From: Ehretia macrophylla
Taxonomy: Eukaryota > Streptophyta > Magnoliopsida > Boraginales > Ehretiaceae
Assembly (NCBI GenBank): GCA_037974665.1
Contig: CM075768.1
Location: forward strand, 10,717,001 to 10,781,000
Reading direction: 5' to 3'
Length of the DNA: 64,000 nucleotides
Shown piece after piece: positions 47,419 through 60,177 of the stretch. The notes under the pieces are model-generated. The model saw nothing but the letters and a program-made list of their open reading frames with translations, did not search any database and was not told where the DNA came from. The stretch's first letter is position 1; each line of letters opens with the position of its first letter. The translations under genes and the position numbers were made by a program.

Positions 47419-50400
47419 AGTGAAAGTTTCAGAAGGTCACAAGTTTTTCCATGAGATTAGGTTTAACTGGAAGTGGTTAGTGATTTCAAATTTCAAGTGT
47501 ATAAAGTCTCTCTGGAAATGTAGTAGTATTTGACCATTCGAGTCTCTATAAGAATTATTCGAGTCTCTATAAGGACTACATATCTGACATTTAATTTGAT
47601 GTGACAGTTCTCTTCCATGAATTTGTTATCTTTTCCTCATTATTAAAATCTTTTACTGCATCAAATTTGCACTTATGTGAAGTTTTAATAAGGCAAACAT
47701 ATGGGCTATCTTTTACAAACTTTCGGATGATACCTACAGGATTATAAGTACCCGAATATGAGAGAAACAAAAAATATCACTACCGTGTAAACGAAAAGTT
47801 TGACCTTGTTCCATAAACTGGTCGCTAGTTGATCTGATTGGACCCCGGACATGCGAAAGCCCATCCTGGGAGGCTGCAATTCAATTCTCATAAGGCTTTG
47901 TTTGGCCTAACTTTTTGACACTCAAAAGTGTTTCCTCTAAGTTTAAAAGCTGTGGCTAACTTGTTTGGCCCATTTCTGAAAGTGCTTTTCAGTAAAAACT
48001 GAAGTTGAAAAACAAGAAGTTCCAAATTGGAGCTTTTCAAAATAGACTTTTGCGAAACTGTTTTTACATAATGCGATAAGCTGTTTTCTTTTTCTTTCTC
48101 AAATATATCCCTTCATATTTTTTAAAGTCCAACATTGCCTTCAAATTTTCTAAAAACTCAACATTGACCAATATAGGCTAAATAGTCGACGACTTTTATT
48201 CAACAACACTTCTAACAAAAGCTCTACAACTCAAAAGCTAAAATTTCATAGCTAGGCCAAACATAGCCTAAGCCCTTCAGGCAATGCGGTTTAACTCTGT
48301 CACCTTCAATGCCTTTTTTTTTTTTTTTCTTTTTTTTGTGAGAAACAAGCATGACAATGTGAATTAGTATGAGTTCTTTTCTGTGGTACAACAAAGATAT
48401 ATGTCGAATGGAATCTATGCCATCCAAAAGGGTAGAATATGTAGAGAGTCAATTTCCATAATATACATGGCTGATGAATTGATATGTAAAACGGCCCGAA
48501 GTATATTGAATCCATTGTTACATAGGAAGTTTCTGCTGTAACAAGTGAAGGTTATGGTTTGGCACAGGTGCTTGTTCGAAACATCCCACCAGATCCAGAT
48601 GAATCAATTAGTGAGCTGGTGGAGCATTTCTTCATGGTCAACCATACAGATCATTATCTCACACATCAGGTTTTTCTTTGATGCATCCCTGATTCTACTT
48701 GAAAGATCTGCTCATTATTCAAAAGTGAAGTTTATGAATTTATTACTTTTTTCTCTTCCAGAATAACGTTTAATCTTTATCTGTACTGGCATGAGTGCTT
48801 ATAAAGGGCCCTCATGTTTCACTATGTTTGAAGGCACCATTTCTGAAGTTGCATTTGATATTGACCCTTATATTTAGCGTTCTCTAAAACTCTCTCTTAT
48901 GTTCCTTGGGTTTTGGTGCATCTACTTTCACATTTAAGTGCTGTACATATATACTCTTATTCACTGAATCCTGAGATTTATCAAACTTATTGAACTTCTG
49001 GCAAGTATGGACAACCATTTTTGTCTCACTTTCAGTCCATCCATCTTGGTTTGCTTTTCACTGGGTCTGCAGTCTTTTGAATTGGGTGGAGGTTGTTTGC
49101 TCTTGTGTGCTATGTGTATCTTCTATCTAAGATTTCCAACAGTACTTTTATGAGATCTTGAGATATAGTTGGACTGCAAAAATGATATTGAAGAATATAG
49201 GAAAGACTTAAACAAAAATTTGTAAAAATCTTTTGAATTCAGTCCTATGGTCTGTTAGCTGGTAATGTTTGTATTCTGTTGTTAACAGTTAGCGTTTTAT
49301 CAATAGCTGCTCCCAGAAATCAATAAGGTACCAACTGTGAATCTATTCCCACTTTAGATGAATGCTTGACTTGCTGCACAGCAGGTCGAAAACTTTCAAA
49401 AAGATTAGATTTGGAGGGAAATGTTTCCAAGCATCACAAAAGTCATCTGAAGCCGTATTGTCCAACTTCAGTGAGCTGGCTATATATGTGCGAACAGATA
49501 TATAGTTCCTTCGGTATGTTTCAACGGGCGGTTTGCTGTTAGAAATTGACTTTCTATGTGTCGTATCTGAGTGTAGAGGTTTGCTGTCAATCAATGATTT
49601 GTCATTAATTGTTACATATAGATGAACAAAGATACATGTTAAATGGTTTCCTGTTGATCATCTGGCTTTCTACGAAACATATTGTGGCACTTGGTGTCAT
49701 AGTTTCGGAAGTCAAGATGAGAGGAAGAAAGAAAGTGTCTCCATAACATTTAAATAGAATCAACTGGATATTGTTGTTGACCTGTTGAATCATCTGTATG
49801 CAATAGAATCTATATGATCTTTCACACTTTTAATTGCATGTAGGTTGTATACAATGCTAGCAATCTATCAAAACTAGTCAATGAGAAGAAGAAGAAACAA
49901 AATTGGCTCGACTTCTATCAGCTGAAGTATGCAAGAAATCAATCCCAGATACCCATATTAAAGGTCTTTTACCTTTATGACCTTTTATTATCTCTAATCC
50001 TATTTATGTTAGGGAAACACCATCTCTCTTATTTCATTACTAACATCTTGTCAGGAACTTCTGTTTCATAAAGCAGACTGGTTTTCTTGGCTTTTGGGGA
50101 GAGAAGCTGGATGCCATTGATTTTTATACTTCTGAGGTTGAAAGACTGACCGAAGAAGTAAGTATCACTTTTGTTTCTCTTACATGTCTTTAAAGTTTTT
50201 GTACATTTGACCCTGCTTTTAGAGCTTTCTTACAGGGATTTGCTGTTCTACAAATTTATCTCCATACTCTTAGTAATTTGTTGATTGTCTGACTGTTGGA
50301 GAACTAAAGATTGAATGGGCAATGTCTGACTGTTCATTGTCTTATACCTTGGTGTTGGAGGTCTATGTCTGAATCCTCTTCCACTCTTTGAAATGCAATA

Positions 50401-53400
50401 GGAAAACTCTGTCCAACTACATTTGTGGACACCATACGTGCTGCTTATAGTCAGTCCATATTACTAAAGATGCCACTACATCTCCCATGAATTGATAACC
50501 AAATAGAGTATCCCAATAAGAATTAATCTTTAAAATAATCTCTTAACTTAAAAAAAAACGACATTTTGGTTCCTTTTATTCTTTTGGTGTTTCGTCTATT
50601 TGTTTTAGTGCCTTGTTAGTCCTTCCAATTTTTCATATATTTTTTAACGGATAAAGCACGTGAATGGCACATGCATGACAGCAACCAAAACCATTCACAT
50701 CCTTTGTCTGTTAGGTTTTAAGATCCAAAATGGGAAAATGACTGACGGGACACTAAATAAAGAGTTTAGGGCCTAAAGGCACAAGATATAAGGGACCAAA
50801 TGTCATAATTTGTAGAATTAAGGGATCATTTGTGGGGATTACTCTCCCAATAACAGCTGATATCACTTCCACTAACCCTATCTGACCACTTGCGGAAAAA
50901 TAAGAACTACTAATGTGGATTGCATGTAATGCTTGAGTTGTACAATACTGTATCATAGTGCAAGTAGTAATATACACATGATTCTCATATCGTGAATAAC
51001 TGGATGACTAGTTTTCTTTTAATTTTCAGCATACATATTGATTTGTTGTTCTTTCTTTTGGTTTGGATTGACAACAGATATCCTCAGAGAGGTTGAGGGT
51101 TGCCAATAGTGCTAAATATGTCATGCCAGCTGCATTTGTTTCCTTCAAAACAAGATGGGGAGCTGCTGTTTGTGCTCAAACTCAACAATCGAGAAACCCA
51201 ACCCTATGGTTAACGGAATGGGCTCCAGAGCCCCGTGATGTGTACTGGGATAATTTGGCAATTCCATATGTTTCATTAGCAATAAGGAGGCTTGTCATTG
51301 CAGTCGCATTCTTCTTTCTTACCTTCTTCTTCATGATTCCCATTGCATTTGTGCAGACCCTCGCAAACATAGAGGGAATAGAGAAAGCATTGCCCTTCTT
51401 AAAGCCCATCATTGAATTGTGAGTTTTCTTCTCTTTTTATTCTTCAATTCATTGGTCTTCATCATCTCTTATTACAAGGGAAATATATAATTCCTAGTGT
51501 TCCTGTTTGTTTCTATCGATGAAGAAGGTGTCAATGTGGTTTCATATGTGAGTCTGTTATCTTTTACTTTTTTCCCCCTCCTTTTTCCCCTGATATTGGA
51601 CCTTGAGTTTCTGTGCCTCGTCATGAGAAGATCAAGGAAGATGCTGTCAGTTTTGAAACTTCAAAATTAAACATTTGATAGAGACTGATAGGTTATGCCT
51701 TCAAAAAGGTGCCCCAATATGGTCGAAAGGGCGAAAGGAATCATAGATGTACTGATATATAGATTGTTTTTCTTTTGTTGGATAGGTGTATAGTTGTTTC
51801 AGTACTATTAAATTGTTTTTTTCTAAGAGGGCATCATTGATCTTGTTGCCCTTCTTTGACCACAGCCCTGCTAATCAGTATAAGTCTTATGTATGTAGCA
51901 GCCATCAATTCAGAAACAGTGTATGAGGGACCATAACTTAGAGATGCTTAGAAAAACAACATGAACTTATAAGAATTGTTCAGATTTGAAAGGGGAGATT
52001 TACATTCTCGTTATACAGTTATGACTTGTGTCGTATTTTATGACAGAGAAATCAGTGAAGCACCAACATGTACATTCCTGATTATATACTGGCTGCATGC
52101 TGCCTCTTTCATTTTGGTCAGAGGCTCTTGTTGTTGCACTTTGTTAGTTAATATAACAGAAAAAGCAACCCTTTTTGTTACGGATTTAATTCATGAATTT
52201 TGACTAGCGTACCTGTAAAATGTGTTGAAGTCATCTCCAATTGGCTGTTTATGGATTCGTTACATCTTTCACTTGGAACCTGCAAAGGCTTGTTTTAAGA
52301 GTGATTATGCACAATCACTATGGATGCAATCATTTTGGACCATTTTGGACACAGTCACTATGGATGCTGTCATTTTGGTCCAAAGCTTGCTTTTAGCAAT
52401 TCCCTATAGCCTCTTCTAATTTCAGTCGAGTAATCGATGAGATTCTGAGTATAAATTGCTTACAGCTTAACTGACAAATAGTGGGGCAGGTTGTGGTTTG
52501 GATGTAATATTTTGGGTTGTATGTCATATACACACTTGAGATTTTTCTGAGTTGTCTGAAAGTTGAAAACTTTACATGCACAATCTCTTAGAATGCATCT
52601 ATTTGTAGTTGCGAGGTTTTGTTTCCATTTCTCTGCTATAGTTAAGAGTTCAATTGTTTGCATTACGGGAATGATCGCCAATGATTGATGGTTTTGTGGA
52701 TGAGTATGGGCACATGAATTTCTTCATGTCACAGTTATTGTTTCATTCTCGGTAACCACATGGTAGTTGATAAGTCATTTCATTTGCCTATATCACACTT
52801 GGTGCATAGTTAGAAGCACAATCATTCTTATAACCACAAAGTACAAAATATGTTGAATGGAAATAAATATATTCTCCTTGAACAAGTGTTATGCTACGTA
52901 GGGTGATCACACTGTCAGGATTGATGGTAATTGCTCTTTTGTTTGAATTTCTTATGTGGTAATAGCTTAGCCAAACTTGTTTATGCTCTTACTTTTCCTC
53001 ACCCGGACCTCTTTTACTACTGCTTTTGCTACATTTTGCTCCCTCCTTTACTGCTTAATATACTGAAAGCATACTCTTTTTTCATGCAGAAAAGCAATCA
53101 AATCATTTATTCAAGGTTTTCTTCCAGGAATTGCTTTGAAGATTTTTCTCATATTTTTACCTTCTCTGCTGATGCTAATGTCAAAAATTGAAGGATTTTC
53201 TTCTATATCATCTCTGGAGAAAAGATCTGCCTCTAGATACTTCATCTTTCAGTTTATCAATGTATTCCTTGGAAGCATCATCACAGGAACTGCATTTGAA
53301 CAATTAAATAAATTTATCCACCAGTCTGCAAATGAGTATGTTCTTGTCCATCCATTATAGAATTTTCTCCTCGTTTGAGATAGTAGTTCTTTCTAATTAT

Positions 53401-56364
53401 TTGTGATAGATAATGTGAAACTCTTACACTGTGCCATCAATGTTTTAGGCAGTATTTCTTTTGTCATTTGTTATAGATTAACGTGCAACTTTTGAATGAG
53501 TGCGCTCCTGCTACACACAAGAGTTGCTTAAAATGCTTTTCTGATTAAAAGGTAGACTTTATTAATCTCAATCACTTTGTAAAACACAGTGTCTACTAAA
53601 AAGTGCTGCACAAAGAGCAAGAAGATGAGATATTGCTTGTGTCCGAGTATTATTTTAAGTTGATGGAAATATAACTTTTTATTATTTTCTAGAACTAAAA
53701 ATAATTGAAGATCAAGATATACCAAGTGATTGTTTTTGGCTAGGGGAAAATATAAGTACTCATCTGAACCTACCAGAAAAAAGTATTCGTCTGAATTTTT
53801 CGGGTATAAGAGTAAATCCATGGGGAGCTTAGAGGAAAATTTTCCTAACTGGATTTTGCCATGATTTTCACTATATGTTATTCACACATTTGCATGTAGA
53901 AAAATCCATATTTTGAGGTTTGAAAGAGATTGACCTATATATATTATAATCTTGTGTAGCTCTGTGTCCCCGTAACTAACAAGACTGTGGCTAGTGTTAT
54001 CACTTAACTACCTGGCGTTAGGATTTCTTAGATTTTATTTCAAATGTTTGAGTCAGTAATGTGAATTGATGTTTGTGCAGTATTCCAAGGACAATTGGTG
54101 AATCTATACCCATGAAGGCAACCTTCTTTATTACTTATATAATGGTGGATGGATGGGCTGGAGTCGCGGGAGAGATTTTGCGATTGAAACCATTAATAAT
54201 CTATCACTTGAAAATTTTCTTTTTGGTGAAGACTGAAAAGGATAGAGAAGAGGCAATGGATCCGGGGAGTATTGGTTTCAACACAGGCGAACCTCAAATT
54301 CAGCTTTATTTCTTACTTGGCCTTGTTTACGCTGTTGTGTCACCGATTTTACTTCCTTTCATCATAGTATTTTTCGGCCTGGCATTTGTTGTGTATCGTC
54401 ATCAGGTAAAGCTCCATATGCATGGCAATAAGCTTTCAGATAAACTATGCTCTGAATATTTCATATTTTAGGAATACTCTACCAACTGCAGTTCTGTGGG
54501 CAAAGAACTTTTTGGTCTTATTAGTAGGATAGCGTTAATGGCACTCCATTGATAGCTTCAGGCACTCCATGTATGAGACGCATTGATGAAGTTCAAAATA
54601 ACAATTACCCTATAGTTATATTAACTATTGCAAATAAAATCCCATCTCTATCAGTTTTCTGTGGGGAAGGAGATTTATATTGCTTTACTTAAGCTTTGAA
54701 GTAAAGCTTTTACTGTCCATCTCATTTTCATATTATGTATTGTGTCAGAATAATGTCAGTTAGATATCTAATAATCTCCGGGGAAGAAGGTTATATCTTC
54801 TTTCTTTTTCTTTTTTCGGATTTTCTCTTCCATTTATTTTCTTTTTCTATGGTGGGGGGCCCTTTACAAACTTTGACATATATGTTGCATAAATGGTGGT
54901 TAAGCATATAATGCATTAGGAAATACTATTTTAGGTAAATATAGTAGTCAAAGACTGTTACTGGTGAGCCTTTGCATTGAGTCTCAAGTTATTTACAAGC
55001 ACACCTGAATATGCATCGGCCATCACCATCCTTTCTACATCAAGTCATCCTTGTCGACCAGTCTCCGAACATGTTATCCTCTGCAAAGTGGACTTCATAT
55101 ATAATATCCATGTCTATAGTTTATCTTGGTTGCAACGTAATTAAAATTACATGCACATACATTTATTGACAATAGGCTAGTTCTTTTAGAGTGGTTCACA
55201 GTTGAATATTAAAATATTAGTCGCATAACAGCACATTGGTATCAGATTCTTTCCTCGTCTACCCAGTAATATTATTGTATTGTCAAGTCCAAATCATCCG
55301 CCTATTTCTTTTGGCTGTACTCGAAGCATTTGCGTTTGCTGTTTCTGTATGCGGCAACTCCTCCCATGGAGCCAATTTAGTGGAATATGTGGTACTGCGT
55401 TTCATCAAGCAAGCCACATGGGTTTTGTCAATGCATAATAATCTTTGCCACGGTCGACTATCTATTACATACCAGTTACTTTGCATTTTGGTCAATAAGG
55501 TGTGCCCTTGATAAGTTTAGCCTATTGTGATGAGTATGCCACATTTTACATATAACCTTCTTCATGAATTTGCAGATTATTAATGTTTACAATCAAGAGT
55601 ACGAGAGTGCAGCAGCATTCTGGCCAGATGTTCATGGGCGCATCATAGTTGCATTAGTAGTTTCCCAGCTGCTTCTGATGGGATTGCTAAGTACCAAAGA
55701 AGCCGCCCAGTCAACTCCTCTGCTCATTACACTCCCAATAGTGACCATTTGGTTTCATAGATTCTGCAAAGGCCGATATGAACCAGCTTTTGTTAGATAC
55801 CCATTGCAGGTACTAAAGACGATATAGTTTTGAGTTCATTTATTCATTCTTATCCTTAAAACACATTGTTACATTTTCCATGATGTCAATCCAATATAAA
55901 TCCTGACACAATTGACGCTATGATCACATTGTGGAGCTGCATAGCATGGTGTAGAGAGTTATTATTTTCTAAGGAACTGAAAATAGTAGTCAAAGTGCTG
56001 ACATAGGCGCAGCGCAATCTGAAATTTATATCGACTCTGTCAGACTTGATGTTCTTCCTTCTTTGGGGGTAGTATGGATCTCTAATCAGCACTAAATTTC
56101 TTCGTCTTCTTTCTCTTCCTTTTGGATTTTTTTCAGGAAGCAATGATGAAAGATACACTGGAACGTACACGGGAGCCAAATTTGAATGTGAAAGATTACC
56201 TTCAAAGTGCTTACATTCACCCAATATTCAAGGGCGGAGATGATAGTGATAGTGATGTAGCTAGTGAAGATTCTGAGCAAGAACCTGCACTTGTCCCCAC
56301 AAAACGCAGTTCTCGAAGGACTACACCTGCTCCCAGTAAGCACAGTGGTTCCTCTCCATCCTAA
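43843..56364 (+). CDS. OSCA1: OSCA1/CSC1-type hyperosmolality-gated calcium-permeable channel
   Basis: Coding exons: 43843-44156, 45366-45512, 46817-46952, 48568-48669, 49844-49963, 50077-50157, 51078-51418, 53090-53335, 54081-54405, 55576-55809, 56137-56364. All have GT-AG borders and join in phase to 757 residues (Arabidopsis CSC1/OSCA1.2 has about 771). The product starts MATLGDIGFAAAINILSALA (first membrane helix), then KWYLKGLRSSP, LDFRSYVRFLNWMPAALQMP and VPVNWTN. The cytosolic PHM7 domain follows (VLVRNIPPDPDESISELVEH, NWLDFYQLKYARN), then the DUF221 channel core (MPAAFVSFKTRWGAAVCAQT, EWAPEPRDVYWDNLAIPYVS, ATFFITYIMVDGWAGVAGEI, NVYNQEYESAAAFWPDVHGR) and the tail VPTKRSSRRTTPAPS. OSCA channels form dimers in plasma or inner membranes and pass cations when membrane tension or osmolality rises. 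No breaks are seen. Which OSCA1 paralogue it is cannot be settled here. Confidence 0.95.
47380..47419. repeat. (GT)n(GA)n microsatellite in an OSCA intron
   Basis: A compound GT then GA run in the intron between coding exons 3 and 4. Confidence 0.8.
47894..48268. mobile_element. Tourist-like MITE in an OSCA intron, 375 bp
   Basis: The ends 'ggctttgtttggcctaactt' and complement 'ggctatgtttggcctagcta' form TIRs. The TSD TAA is present at 47891-47893 and 48269-48271. TIR and TSD fit PIF/Harbinger (Tourist). It lies between coding exons 3 and 4, over 290 bp from the nearest splice site. Confidence 0.8.
50520..50844. mobile_element. Mutator-type MITE in an OSCA intron, 325 bp
   Basis: A perfect 9-bp TSD 'tcccaataa' lies at 50511-50519 and 50845-50853. 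The TIRs are diverged ('gaattaatctttaaaataat' against complement 'gagtaatccccacaaatgat', continuing to 'gacattttggttcct' and 'gacatttggtccct'). The end pattern resembles the MITE at 7527. It lies between coding exons 6 and 7. Confidence 0.82.
52306..52382. repeat. Short tandem duplication in an OSCA intron
   Basis: 'cacaatcactatggatgcaa' and 'cacagtcactatggatgctg' head two adjacent units of about 40 bp, each ending 'tcattttgg..'. Confidence 0.6.
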
Positions 56365-56950
56365 TCGCATGAACTTACGTCTAGCCGCTAACATTTGCAT
56401 AGGCATCTCCTTCATGGTGAATCTTGGACTCCTCGTTTACTGCCTAATGAACTCGATCAAAGGTCAGACTCAGAGAGATAACATTTACACGGACTTCTCC
56501 TTCATGGTAAGATTTTAATCTTCACGAAGCTTTTCGGCTATAGGTCAATGTTCATTGTGATTAAAAATTTGACTGTCAGTGTACCACTTGTTGGAGTCTG
56601 CTAAGTATTCGGATCGGACACCATGAAATAGTTTGTGAGATTGCAGAGAAATAGAATGAGTTGGAAGCCTGTAAATGAACCATTCATTCCTGTAATAACA
56701 TCGATTTTTAGGCAATCTGATGTGTTATCACCATTTCGTGGTTCACTGTACACTATATGTCACCAGACAAATGATATGCAACATACATATATAGAACGTT
56801 ACCCTATTGTAAAGTTGTTTGTATTCTTGTTTTCGACTAGGATAATATTGAACATTAATGTACATCAGTTATGTGTCCAACAAAATTTTGAGGTTCTGGG
56901 AAGCTCCATTAGTAGGTTCATATTGCACACTACAAGTTACACAACACCAC
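56365..56950 (+). other. OSCA 3'UTR and flank
   Basis: A 3'UTR-like stretch follows the stop codon. A 29-bp phrase ('aacatttgcataggcatctc', 'cttcatggt') is repeated with changes at 56388 and 56480. 'aataatattgaacattaatg' near 56840 is a possible poly(A) region. No further gene is seen. Confidence 0.4.
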
Positions 56951-56958
56951 AACCAGAA

Positions 56959-57530
56959 AACATGTATAACAAGTCAACTCAAGGGTGGGGTGAAACGGTT
57001 AAGTAGTAACTTGTTATAATTAGAATTTGGGAGCTTGATTCACAATTTCGGTTTCTATTATACCTAAAAGAAACTTGTATGACAAACCAACTCAGGAGTT
57101 GAGTAGAACGGTTAAATAGTAACTTGTTGTAATTAGAATTTAAAAGCTTGATTCACAATTTCGGTCTCTATTATATCTAAAAAAAACTTGTATGACAAGC
57201 CAACTCAAGAGTTGGGTGGAACGGTTAAGTAAGAACTTGTTGTAATTATAATTTAAGAGTTTGATTCACAATTTCGGTCTCTATTATACCCAAAAGAAAC
57301 TTGTATGACAAGTCAACTCAAGAGTTGGGTGGAACGGTTAAATAGTAACTTATTGTAATTAGAATTTAGGAGTTTGATTCACAATTTCGGTCTCTATTAT
57401 ATCTAAAAAAAACATGTATGACAAACTCAAGAGTTGGGTGGAACGATTAAGTAATAACCTGTTGTAATTATAATTTAAGAGTTTGATTCGCAATTTCGAT
57501 CTCTATTATACCTAAAAGAAACTTGAATAA
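56959..57530. repeat. 113-bp tandem array with tRNA-like units, 5 copies
   Basis: Units are headed by 'aaac(t/a)tgtatgacaa' at 56959, 57071, 57183, 57297 and 57410, with a partial sixth at 57519; spacing is 109-114 bp. Each unit has on the plus strand an A-box-like 'ggtggaacggttaagtag' and about 35 bases later a degenerate B-box-like 'gagtttgattcacaa'. That is the order and spacing of a tRNA-derived head. The array lies just beyond the OSCA 3'UTR. It is unrelated in sequence to the 144-bp array. Confidence 0.8.
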
Positions 57531-57539
57531 CAAGCTACT

Positions 57540-58470
57540 TTATCATCTTCATATTAGTATAAATATGACTATTGCAAGGTAAAAAGCATAAACAACCAGA
57601 AAAGCTATACTAGCCAATAAAACCATCTTGACCTGAACTGAATTTGTCTTGAGTTTCGAGAATTTCGATGGTTCTAAAATTGAAGAGAATCAATAGATAA
57701 TTTAGATTACAGACAAGTAGCTAATGAAATAATATATTACTTTAGTGTTGGTGATAATAACTACAGTACAAATTAGAATCAATCGATAACCAAAATTAAA
57801 AGCAAACAGCTAATGAAATAGAATATTTCTTTACCAATGTCGATGGTAATAATTACCGTACAAACTATTCCTAAAAATATTCTAAGGACTTGTATGTGTG
57901 CCGCCATTGAGTTGATTATCCTTCCCTTTCTGGGTTGACCATGTTTTTTATAACCTAAGTAATTTGATAACTGACTACAACCATTAATACAATGCAGTTA
58001 CAATGAATTGCTCTAATATTGTCATTTAATAAGATAGTGGCTTGATAGATGATGTCATCAATTTTACATACACGTGACACTTATTAATCGGGCCAACATA
58101 TAAAGAAAATTATGATGTAAATAAAGTAAAGCAAAAAAGGCTAAATAATGAACTTTTTATTAAATGTAAAATAGTTTAGCAAAGAAAAATTGACTATTTC
58201 TTACTCTTTCTTTTACTTATAATGAAAGAACTATCTTAGTAATTATCTTATCTAAGGTTGTAAGGCACTTTGGGCATATCGCAAAATTTTCTTGACTACA
58301 AATATCAGTTAGAGAGAATGTATCAAACTTTGTTCTAATTCAAAATAGAAAAGTAGAAAAGTACATGAGACACTTAATTCCAAAAAGTTCATGAAACGAG
58401 CATTATTATCTTATAGAAAGTTGTAGAATAATTTGGCTAGACCTGAAAATTTCGTTGACAAGTCTTAATT
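57540..58470. other. Intergenic, no gene seen
   Basis: AT-rich spacer. Two similar phrases ('aaattagaatcaatcgataac' and 'attgaagagaatcaatagata') occur at about 57769 and 57680. Nothing else is recognised. Confidence 0.4.
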
Positions 58471-58485
58471 AGGTAGAATTTATCT

Positions 58486-59270
58486 TCTTTTTTTTTTGCC
58501 AAGTAGTATATTTATTAATTAAACAAAGTAAATACAAAGGAGATTTGGTCTAAACTATACAAGAACCCAGATAATAAAATAAAAGTACAAGATACAAAGA
58601 CAAGTCAAATGCAAAGACCCAAAACTAAAAGACTAGCAAAAAACTTCAACCAGAGCTAACATGAATTATACTCCCAATCTAGAACCAACCACCAAAAATT
58701 CACTGGAACTACCATACAAGTGACAAACAACCCACCAAGGTGAGCCTTGAAACAATGCGTGAAAAGGAGACACGCAGATCCAATGGAGGAAGACAGTTAA
58801 ATACTTCAGATGGTGAAGCTAAAATCCAAATCTCTACTGGTAAATGCGTACTCCACTTGAGCCCTCCAACTACACACACGGGTGTTTAACATCACAGGGG
58901 TGAGGATCAGAAGTAACAACATTAGTTGACCAAAAAGAACAAAAACATACACCGATAACAACCCAAACACATAGTATCACAACTAAATCCATAACATAAA
59001 AGATCAAAACCAATAAAAACTTACACAAACTATATACAAAGGTAGAAAAAACAAAAGAAAGAGAGAAAAACAAGAAAAAACAAACCAAAAGAGGAAGAGG
59101 AGAGTTGGGTGCTACTGGCCTGAAGATCGTAGCACTAAGAACAACTACACAGAAGTGGTGAGATAATCTTCAATTAAAGGGGGTGAGTTTCTCTTTTCAG
59201 AGTTGAGAGAAAGAAAAAGAGAAGTGATAACTAATGATAGTATAATCTTTTTTTTTTTTTTGGTCAAATT
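58486..59270 (-). mobile_element. Retro-insertion, probably a 5'-truncated LINE 3' end
   Basis: A 785-bp insert is flanked by the 14-bp duplication 'ggtagaatttatct' (58472-58485) and 'ggtagaatctatct' (59271-59284), one mismatch. On the minus strand it ends 'taattaataaatatactact', 'tggcaaaaaaaaaa', a poly(A) tail abutting the TSD as expected of target-primed insertion. The body (Phe/Val/Leu-rich open minus strand at 58870-59088) lacks RT motifs, which fits a LINE 3'UTR. A processed transcript of an unknown gene is the alternative. Confidence 0.7.
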
Positions 59271-59284
59271 GGTAGAATCTATCT

Positions 59285-60177
59285 CGCTCTTCAACAATTT
59301 GAATAGAAGAGTTTTATAGACACTTGAGTCGCAGAAAGTAGGGGAGGGGGAGGGATTTAAAAGTTCATAGTGGGTCATATTTCAAAATTTTAAAAGCTAT
59401 GGGAGTATTTTGGCATGTAAACCCAAACACTTAAAATAGCTCGTCTCTTTTTACAATTTTCTTACCTTAAACCCTTTTGCTGCACCCTTTGGGGTTTAAA
59501 GGGTGGAGGCTTTTTTGGCCTCTATAAACTCCAAAAGAAAAAAAGAAAAAAGAAAAAAAAAGTGAAGACTCCATAAATCCTAGCAGACGCTTTCACTGGT
59601 AAAATAATCTCTTCTTCTTCTTCTTTTTCTTTTTTTTTAATTTTTTTTAAATTTTTTATGGACCCTTAAACCTTTTCTTTTTTCTTTGTTAGACCCTTAA
59701 ACACAAAACATAGTCATTGTTGTTTTCAATTCAAATATTTTAATATTTTTGACGACCCTTTATTGTTTATGTGTCAAAGATCTAAACTTCATTGGTTTTC
59801 TTATTTCTTTTAAGTTATTTGTTTAGCTATCGGCTCGGTTAGCAAGAAAATGAAGTAAAAAGAACTGAAAATTTTTGGAGCTTGTGCATAGCCGGAGTTT
59901 TCTGTATCGGGCTGCCCTTTGATTTATTGACCCCAAAAATGTAGAAGTCTCTCCAAGAAAATAACTTTACTTGATCAAACTTGCTAGTTTTTTCAATTGT
60001 ATAGTATTGGTAAAGTTGCTTAATTTTGAATGAATCATTTTAGCTGCCCAATTTTAAATTTCTCTTTAAAAACTCTTCCTATCATTACTTTTTTGTGATG
60101 CTTTGTTTATTTATTTACTTTTTTAGTATACATTTTGTTTATTTTTGCAGGGAGAATAAGGGAGCAGAGTTGAGGCA
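59285..60177 (+). promoter_or_regulatory. Upstream region and leader of the PPR gene
   Basis: It holds telo-box-like 'aaaccctt' motifs at about 59468 and 59690 and poly-pyrimidine tracts. A splice acceptor 'tatttttgcag' at 60150 indicates a 5'UTR intron whose donor I could not fix. Telo-box motifs are common upstream of plant housekeeping and organelle-biogenesis genes. Confidence 0.35.

Noticed and set aside
52931-53191. ORF at the OSCA exon 8 border
   Set aside because: It reads across the intron acceptor in a frame other than that of the conserved exon; a chance extension.
55236-55511. ORF in an OSCA intron
   Set aside because: It lies wholly between coding exons 9 and 10, which join in phase without it, and has no family features.
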